Assembly (NCBI GenBank): GCA_948470475.1
Contig: OX419347.1
Coordinates: 9,814,665 to 9,878,664 of the forward strand
Length of the DNA stretch: 64,000 nt
Direction of reading: 5' to 3'
From: Galaxea fascicularis
Taxonomy: Eukaryota > Cnidaria > Anthozoa > Scleractinia > Euphylliidae
The stretch's first letter is position 1, and each line of letters starts with the position of its first letter. This document shows positions 25,601 through 35,500 of the stretch, one piece after another. The position numbers and the translations under genes are program-made. The notes beneath the pieces were generated by a model. It saw nothing but the letters and a program-made list of their open reading frames with translations, was not told the origin of the DNA and did no database searches.

Positions 25601-28600
25601 ATTATTCATCAAAGTAAACATGCTGGAAACAGCTGTATGAGCCACCATAACTAACCTGCCAACCACTGGTGCACAAAGTCAAGTATGGCATTCTTCATTT
25701 TTTTTTTCAGGGATGAAGGCTCCTGGTCAACTGAAGGATGCCTCGTTCACTTTGCCAACTCTTCTCATACTGTTTGCCGCTGTTATCATCTGACAAGCTT
25801 CAGTGTTCTTATGCAGCATACACCCGATTCCTACCAAATTAAGGTGAACCACTCATATTAAGTCATCACAAATCTCAAGACTGAGTGTCTCTTTGGGGAC
25901 CATTCTGGTTATTTCTATTCTGGTTTGGTTATAGAACAGTTTCCAATTAAGTGCCGTAAAACAAAAAAACAAAGCCAAAACCAAAGCAAGTACTTCAGCT
26001 AATCACAACAGACCGAAACACTGCAAAAAAAAAAAAAAAAAAAAACGTTAGAATTCGTGTTGTTTTAATTGTAAACAGAAAATGCGGGATCATTCGGGAC
26101 AATACCCGGCCCAATTCTCAGAAAATATTGGACCGTTAATAGAGCGATATGATTGGTTGATTTTTGTTATTGGCCCTCTGATTGCTGAAACGTGTAATAG
26201 TTAAGAATGTCATGTAATGACACCACCGATCATTGTCGACCATTGTGGATCATTGAAGTTACTGTAACCATGATAACCGTATCTTTTTCATTCTAGAAAT
26301 ACGATGAGATTGCTCTTAGCTTCATAACATACATTGGCATAAGCATATCCCTTGTGGCACTCGTAATCGCTCTGGTCACATTCTGCTCTTTAGGGTAAGT
26401 ATTCACGGTGTTAATGGCACGTTCAGAAGTCAATGATCAGTATCTCAAATCTTGGATCCGTTTCTCAGAGCGTCAGAATACGTTTTGGTCTTAAAAGAGG
26501 GTCCCCTATACCACTTTGGAAAATGCATTCACGTAAAAATATTGAGACTGTTCACGCGTCACGGATAATTCCCAAAATTCGTTCACGTTCACGATAAATC
26601 AAATATCAGCAATTACGAATTACGAATGGATAAATAAACCTAAATCACGTTTCACGAGAAAAAAATAGTCCCAATCACGTTTCACGAAAAAAGTATAGGG
26701 GACCCTCTTGAAAAGTATTTTCAGGTTCGTTTCTTCTCGATTAGTGGTAGGTTTGGAGCAAAGTGAGCCCCATGCCTCGTTTGATCCAAAATTCAAAATC
26801 GAATGTAAGTTAATGAATCTTTTGTAAGTGAAATAGAATCGTCAGTAAAACCAATGAAGGAAAATTCACTTTTCTTCTCATTCCGCACAGGTTCCTGAAA
26901 TCGAACAGGAATTTTGCACACATCAACCTCGTGATGTCACTCATCTTGGCTGAGTTGTTGTTTGTTTTTGGTATTGACAAGGTCCAGTATCAGGTAAGTT
27001 TTAGTATAATGTAAATGAATTATTCGATGTCTGAATGTCATGAATGAATGAATGAATGAATGAATGAATGAATATATGTTATTCAACGGCTGGGAGATCC
27101 GTATAGGGAAAAACTGTGCCCGAGGCCTTGAGTACGGCTCGAGGCCGCAGGCCACGAAATACAAGCAAAAAACCGTGACAATGAGTTTGCAAACAGGTTA
27201 CTCGACATGGATCATAAATCCGTGAATGTATTTTTCAATTTAAAGATAAATGTGAATTACTCGATTATTAGGCCATCCCATTTTTTTCTCCGTTTAGCGT
27301 CGTCGACCGACCCAGATTTTCGCGTTTTCAAAATGAAAAACAAAGTTACGCAGAAGCCAACATGACACATTATTTCAAACAATTGTCACTTTAATCTGAA
27401 ACATAAGCAGTTTTTCGCTTACAGATTTTTAGTTTTTACTTCATACTTCAACTACAGTTTTGGTGGTTCATCCTTTTTACCCTGTTCTCGTTTGATTTTA
27501 ACAACGACATCGATCATTGCCGCCATGTTGACTTTGTAACCACACCTTGTTGTTTCCAGGCTCCACGGATATTACGCTGAGGTACCGGCCTTTCCTTTGA
27601 CTATTTTGGCAGTTTAATTACATTTCTTTTAGTGAAGGAAAATGGAACGAGATGACAAAATTAAACTCTGGAGGAAATAACGAATATCAAACGAAAATCG
27701 GAGCTCTGAAGTTAGCCGTAATCAGTTTTACGGCGTGTCAACTGTTTAAGAAAAACAACAACTCGAAAAACAGCAAAGCGACAGCAAAGTGTTGTAAACA
27801 AAATTAAGTGAATACTCGCCAAAATAGTCAAACGAAAACCTGCTAAAGTTGTGTCGTTGCCATAAAGCGATAAACTATTATGACAACGTGTTTTTCTCAC
27901 TTAGTTTTCTTATTTTAGCATTTATCCGTGTGAATGTCTTGACGAAGAATAATAAGTGTTTTATTATATCGTTGATGTTTTCCTTCACTTCGCAATGATT
28001 AGTAAATGAAGTTTTCATTTTAAGATAAAAAAATGCACCCTTTCATCGCGGCGGTGTTAAAAGATGTAAAAATACACTTGAAAAAATTACTCGATTGTGA
28101 TTGGCTGAGAGCAGTGCAGTTCAAGTGTAACAAAGTGCAGAAAGTGTAACACGAGTGCAAATTACAACGAAGATTTCCGAAGTTAAAACGAAGAGACTTG
28201 AGGACTTCCGAAGACCAACCGATGTATTTCGAAGACCGCCGAATATCGCGCGAAACCTTCCGAAGATTTCAGAAGACCACACGAAGATTTCCAAAGATCG
28301 CTGAACACTTCTGAAGATCACCCGAATGCTTCCGAAGATTTCCGACGATCACCCGAACACTTCCGAAGATTTTCGAAGATTACCCGAACACTTCCGGTGA
28401 CTCCGGATATTTTCGAAGCTTTTCCAAGTTTCGGAAGATCGAGGGCAATGCCTTCTGCGTACCTCAGTAGTCACTGTATAGGCTGAAGCTTTATAAGTAG
28501 TCTATTTTTTCAAGTGTATTATTAATAAGTAATCACATGATTTTTCTCGTGCAATCTGGAATGAATAAGCACTTGCACTCGCCCTACAGGCTCATGCAAT

Positions 28601-28616
28601 TTTGTTGGTCTTTGAA

Positions 28617-28652
<36 letters not shown>

Positions 28653-28825
28653 TCGGAATCATGTGATTACCTATACTAATCGACGACTCATCACGCAACG
28701 ATACTGCCCGCTGTGAGCGGGCGGGATGAGAAAATACCGCCCGCTCCCGGAACCAATCAGATTGCAGGATTTGTTGAATACCGCCAGCTCACTCACTGAG
28801 AAAAAAATAAATGAATGAATGAATA

Positions 28826-28863
<38 letters not shown>

Positions 28864-30654
28864 CCAACGAGCGAACGAACTTCATTGGCTTTACTAGATT
28901 GCACTACAAACTTGCAGATTCTCACATTTATTTGCTGCATTTATATCTATATCCAACACATGTCAAAGCTCCATTCCCTATTCACAATTTCTTCGAAGTC
29001 GACGTCTATGTAGTAATGACTCTTTTTTTTTCCAACAAATCAGAGGAAATTTGCCAGCTCGTGGCATGGAATAACGTGGCTATCTCTGTGGTCCAAGCGG
29101 GCCAACACCGCGGCTTACAAATTGACCGACAGTCAGCACTACGAAAAGAATGGTTACAGGATTCCATTCACCCTCACAATCACCCAGTGAGATCCATATT
29201 TCTAAATACCTTTAAATGATCCCAAAAGTGATCCCGTTGCTGTTAGAATCTTTTTGCAATCACCACTAACCTCATTCAAACGCGACAGAAACATAGGCAA
29301 CGTTTTGGTCATGGGCGCTTCCAAAACAAGTGATCAACTCGGCCCTTACCCCCCTGATTTACTGACTAACCGACCGACCTACCGACTGACTGACGGACTG
29401 ACTAGTTGGCTGACTTTCTCACTGACTGACTGACTGACGCACTGGTTAGGTGACTGACCCACTGACTTACTGACGGGTTAGGTGTCTGACTGATTAACTA
29501 AATGAATGAACGTTGTATTTACTGTTTTTTTTTTTTATTTTTCAGACCGCCTGTTTTTTCATTGCTGTATCCCTCCATTATTTATTTCTGGTTGCATTTT
29601 CTTGGATGGTAACAGAGGGAGTAATTCTTTACCTGATGTTAGTTAAAGTTTTCCCAACTTCCATTGAAGGACCCAAGAAAAGACACCTCTTCATGTTCTC
29701 CTGGGGTAAGTTTCTAGTTACTTGACGTATAACGTAACAACGCTCATTGATTTGGCAAAAGAAAGATCTTCAACTATTCTTCGCAAATTTGTGGTTACAC
29801 TACGAATGTTTGATGTGGCAACCAAAAGTCAGTTTCTCAGAGATGCTTCAGCGAACAGAGATGCTTCAGTGAACAAAATCAGAGAAGCTTTCCCTTCAGT
29901 AGTATAGAAGCACTATTTAGTTTCTGTACCACTTAGAGAGCAACTGGATATGATCATTATCTAATAAACTTAAACAGTGTCGACCAATCATAATTTACAA
30001 TTTCCTCACCAAAGTTTCCTTGCATCGCTAACGCTGAGCTAATAACCTTCTTCTATTGTTCACTGTCCCAGTCGCAATTTTCTGCAGAGATTGTAAGAAT
30101 GCGTGATTTCTAAGCTTTTATGATTGGTTGTTTTGGTTCGGCCGATAGAGTTCTAATCTGTGACGTCACAAAAAATTAAATTTGTGAAATTATGGGATTC
30201 GGCGTCGTTTTTGAATGGAGTATCCTTCAAAATGGGTCCTTGCCAAAAATTAGCTGTTAATTGTAATTCCCAGCCGAAATATAAGGGATTAAACTTTGAT
30301 ATTGCCCCAGATACATCTCTCTAATTATGAGTCAGCTCTAAACTTAAGGAACTGAAACAAATTTTGAAGGGTTTGTATGGGATGCCATCAAACTTTGATC
30401 CCTTATATCTCTACCGAGAGAGATGCAATTCAGAGCTAATTTTTGGCATCACATCCCATAATTTAAAAAAAATTATGACGCCATCACTTTAGACTTCTAT
30501 ACCCTACCTGATCAAAGACAGACATTTTGTATAAGTTAACTACTACGACCACTACCACTACAACTACCACTGCCACTACTGCTGTCACTGCCACTGCCAA
30601 TGTCACTGCTACTGCTACTGCTACGTACTGCTGCTACTACAACAACAACAACTA

Positions 30655-30725
<71 letters not shown>

Positions 30726-30732
30726 GCTACTG

Positions 30733-30829
<97 letters not shown>

Positions 30830-30870
30830 TGCTGCTGCTACTGCTACTGCTGCTGCTGCTGCTGCTGCTA

Positions 30871-30905
<35 letters not shown>

Positions 30906-30918
30906 ACTACTACTACTT

Positions 30919-30971
<53 letters not shown>

Positions 30972-30975
30972 ACTG

Positions 30976-31028
<53 letters not shown>

Positions 31029-32011
31029 GCTACTACTACTGCTACTACTACTACTACTGCTACTACTACTGCTGCTGCTGCTGCTGCTACTGCTACTACT
31101 TCTACTACTACTACTACTACTACTACTACTGCTGCTGCTGCTACTGCTACTACTACTTTTATAATCTCACCCTTTGGTTCTTACTCACTTTTCTTGACCG
31201 TATTTTTGTGTTGTAGGAATTGCTACAATTCCGGTGGCGTCATCTATTCTCATTAATAAAAAGGGCTACACAACTGACAAGCAGTAAGAGTTTTTCTTAT
31301 TCAATATTAATGTCACATTTTTTGTCGTTCTAGGCTCCTCACGTACCTGGTAAATGAATGAATGAATGAATGAATGATTGATTGATTGATTGATTGATTG
31401 AGTAATACAAATAAATACCATTTTCATAGTGAAGGTACACTTGCTTATCAGCCAGTTTCAGGCACTCCACTTAAATACCTTGAAACAAATTAATAATTCA
31501 AATAAACATAATATGACAAAAATCCCAACTGGCGGGAAGCAAAGCAGCTGAGCAGTTGAACCGCGGGACTACCCAGAACAAAACCACTAGTGGCCAGCGC
31601 CCTAAACCACTCGGCCATCCTTCCTCCCTGTTTATAAATGGCTACAGTAATAATAAGCTTATAAAATAAATCTCCAATGTAACCACTTGACGCATTCTTC
31701 TCTGCTTGTCTTACAGCTGTTGGTTGTCCGTCGATGATGGGTTCATTTGGAGTTTTGTGGGTCCTGTTTTGCTAGTGTGCATGGTAAGATTGTTTTGACA
31801 TCAATATCGTGATCAATGAGATGTCCTCACTAGGTAATACGAGCCAGGTAATACGAGAATCTGTTAATATCAATACAGTCAAGCGGCATGTTTTTGATCT
31901 CTGAATATAATTTATGTATCTATTTATATACTGTCTGATGAGTGCGTGAGCGCGAAACTCGGAGTAACAGATCTAGAGAATCTTGTCTCTTCGTTATATC
32001 TTCCTTTTATC

Positions 32012-32051
<40 letters not shown>

Positions 32052-32521
32052 AGGCATTAGCCACTCTTTTACACGTATCTATTTATATATCTTTCTTTGT
32101 TTTAATTTTATGTATACATTTTAGTCTTAATCTTTGAAGTCATTTTCGAAAACCACATTTTGTGAAAAAGTTTCCTCAATAAAGATATTATTATTATTAT
32201 TATTATAACCGCCGACCGGTTAGCTCAGTTGGTAGGGCACCAGACTGCTGTGCGGGAGGTCGGGGGTTCAAACCTCAGCCGGACCAAGACTCAGGGTCTT
32301 TAAATAACTGAGGAGAAAGTGCTCTCTTTGCAATAACATCTGCAAATGGTTGGACTTTCTAGTCTTCTCGGATCCGGACGATAATCCGGAGGTCCCGTCT
32401 CACAGTACTGATCGCAAAGAGTAGGTGTGATGGTTTATTCACTTAGTCTGTTCTGGGGGCACCTGCATACTACTCTTTCTAATAAGATTTTAAACTGCGT
32501 GGCTGCAATTTGCGCCTATAT

Positions 32522-32565
<44 letters not shown>

Positions 32566-35500
32566 AGATCATTGTGTCATAGTAATGCGCTATAGAAATT
32601 GATAAACTTTACTTTACTTTTTGTTATTAGTCCCTCCTTGTTCTCTTCTGCAATTTACATAACCATTCGTTCGTGGCAAAAAGTTAACGACTGCTCAAGA
32701 TTTGCTGAAGCGTATTTGTAAGGCTTGATGATCAACTTGATTGCAGTGAATACTGATTTGAGTTTATTTTGTTATTTTAGGTGAATATGGTGTTTTTAGG
32801 GATGACTTTTAAGACCATGGCAGATCGGACAAGCAAGCAGCTTGCACGTAAACCACCTCAAATGCGGTACCAGACATTCTACTCTGATTTTATATTACGT
32901 ATTCTTAGCATTATAGGACTAAACTGGTTTACAACAATGAAAAATATTTGTTTTATGTATTTGGGGACGTTGTAGAAGAAACCTCAAGGAAATCACGATT
33001 AATGTACTTCTTTGAAACGCGAGTGTCTCAAAATTTCTTTTTCAGTATCTTTGCAAGCTTTAAGTAGGGAGATCTAGAGAGTTCTGATTCAGTGAAGATT
33101 CCGCTTCTGGCAAAGACCTTTCCACTAAAATAACTTGAAAAAAAAAACCTGATTCACATTGGTTCAGAAAAAAAGATAGTCTCCAATGCTTACTCAAATA
33201 GATAGGTGACTGTAAAGAAAATTAAAAGCTTAGGTTGTCTACCGAATTAATTTACTAATAAAAGTATGAAAATGATTTTGTTAGCCCACAAACGTAAATT
33301 GATCCCATTTTCCTCGTAGGTACTGGGTAAAGGCATGCGCAGTATTGACGTGCTTGCTAGGCACTACATGGCTTCTGGGACTGTTTTTCTTGGGCAAGTC
33401 TTCTGTTGTGATGGCGTATCTCTTTAACATTTTTAATGTCTTGCAGGTAATTAGGGGTACACATGTTTCGAGTGATAGTTTTCATCCAAGTTGAAATTGA
33501 AAGAAGCTTTTGCCATATTAATGGAATGCAATCATACATCTTTTTCAATTTTCTAATCTAAATAATAAATACTGTATTGGATCCGCTTAAATGAACCTAT
33601 TATCATACTGCTTGAAAGAGATTAACTTCACAGGAAATCACATCGGCTTTAAGCAGTATGGTGGATGGTGGATGTATGGCTCAATTATCAGTTATTACTG
33701 ATCATTAATGTGACTGCGTGTTAACTGTTCGTAGTCATTCAGATAACCCCCACTTATCACACAGTCTATGGTTAGACCATCCAATCGCAGGGTCGCCGTG
33801 GGTTCGAATGTTTTTTTTTTCCTGACGTTATCGTTACTGTTCACTTTTTGAATTTTGAACACCGTGCCACCATTTTGCCTCAAAACCTTCTCTTTTCTTA
33901 TTGCCAGATATTTTATTTGGATATGCAGAACACAGGAAAAGCCTCTTGAAATAGGAAATTTCAAATCTTTTGCATCGGGTTTTTTGTTCCCTCCCTTTTA
34001 ATGTGCCCTATGCCTCTGTAAATTTAGTTAGCCCTACCAGTATAGCACGATAAACGTTTATCTATTAATATTTACATTTTGTCTGGCACCAAGAATTGTA
34101 TGGATTTTGTTCGTAGGTTAAGGTTGTGTAATATATTGTAATTAATATGTAGAATGTTAGATAATTATGTAGGGTATGTAATATCGTTAGTATTGTAAAC
34201 AATGTTATATTGTAACTTGTCCCTATTTCTGTAATAAAATGTCTTTAAAAAATTGCCTTAAGTTTTTTTTTTCTTTCTGAACAACTAATAGCTCATCCTT
34301 TTATCTTTGAAGGGACTGTTCATCTTCATTTTTCACTGTTTAGCTGATGAAAGGGTATGTTCCATGGCGTACAAGCCAAATGTGCTGTTTTTGTCAGATT
34401 TCTTAATGCTCGTTCAGTTGTATACAGGTCACCCTATTTCAAGCAATTTCCATTTTATGTTGTCTTTTTTTTTTTTCAGATTCGGGCTGAATATAAAAGA
34501 ATTATTTGTTGCCACGGAAACAGAAGGGAATATCTTCGCAATGAATCAAATTTAAAATCGAGAGGAGTGAAACATACTGATTCTACCATAGTAAGAAGAA
34601 AACTCTTTAAATTTAGAAACGAGAAGGGGAATGAGAGAGGGGCCCCGGGTGGAGGGATATATGAAGTGACTGGACAGATAAGAACCATTACACAAGGAAC
34701 AAACAAATAAACGAGCTCCTGGACATCCTTGTTAAATATTTACAAATTTCAACTGATTGGAAATTTCTTAAGTTGTGACGACAAAAAATGTAACTTTTTT
34801 ATGCTTTAACATTTCAGTCATCAAGATTTGCAGACAAGAAATCAAAATCAGAGGGTAAAACCAATACACTTTGCGTGATTTTGAAATTGTACATCGCACT
34901 CATGCTATGGATTTCAACTTTGATCTTTTGGTGTGATATAATGTGTTGTACCTTCTTTTGTTTAGCTTCTTCAGAGAAAAGGCTCTCCTTTTGTGATGAT
35001 GACGACGTTGTCACAGTGACTCGAGATTCCTGTGGAGTGTTGTTTGCCGAACAAGAACCAATTCAGGTACCGCTTATGTAAAAGCACCACCCCCCCCCCC
35101 CCCAAAAAAAAGTGCATCTTTCCACGCAAATGGCACTAACAAGCCCACAGGCATATCAACACACAGCTGTTTCGTCCACCTTCCGACTCTTTGGCCTGGT
35201 ATACATGAGGCATACCAGAGTCATGGACCCTACTGCTGTAATGAGGGATGTCTTAGCATATAGCGGATCCTCTAGACGATTCCACTTAACAATATTTCAC
35301 TTCAAAGATGTAATTATTCTTTATTGTCACAAGCACAATCGCAAAAAAAAAAAAAAAGAAAAACAACAACAACAATTCTCAGCTCTCCGAACAGTAGCAG
35401 GTTAACAAACAGTAGCATATGAACCATGTTTCATGGCTCCTGTAGCTCAGTGGTAGAGTATCCAAACTGGTGTTCGGTCCGTATTAGGATCGACTCCGAC

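Noticed and set aside
28899..29219. 106-codon frame upstream of the TM3 exon
   Set aside because: The TM2 exon (phase 0) joins directly to 29546 and restores the expected Cys of TM3. Inserting this frame would break the 7TM fold.
30527..31256. Open frames of 218-229 codons made of Tyr/Cys or Thr/Ala
   Set aside because: They are translations of the CTA/CTG microsatellite and have no start context, domain or splice support.
32213..32290. A tRNA gene
   Set aside because: The A and B boxes are tRNA-like, but the stems do not pair properly and a SINE body follows, with a truncated relative at 15053.
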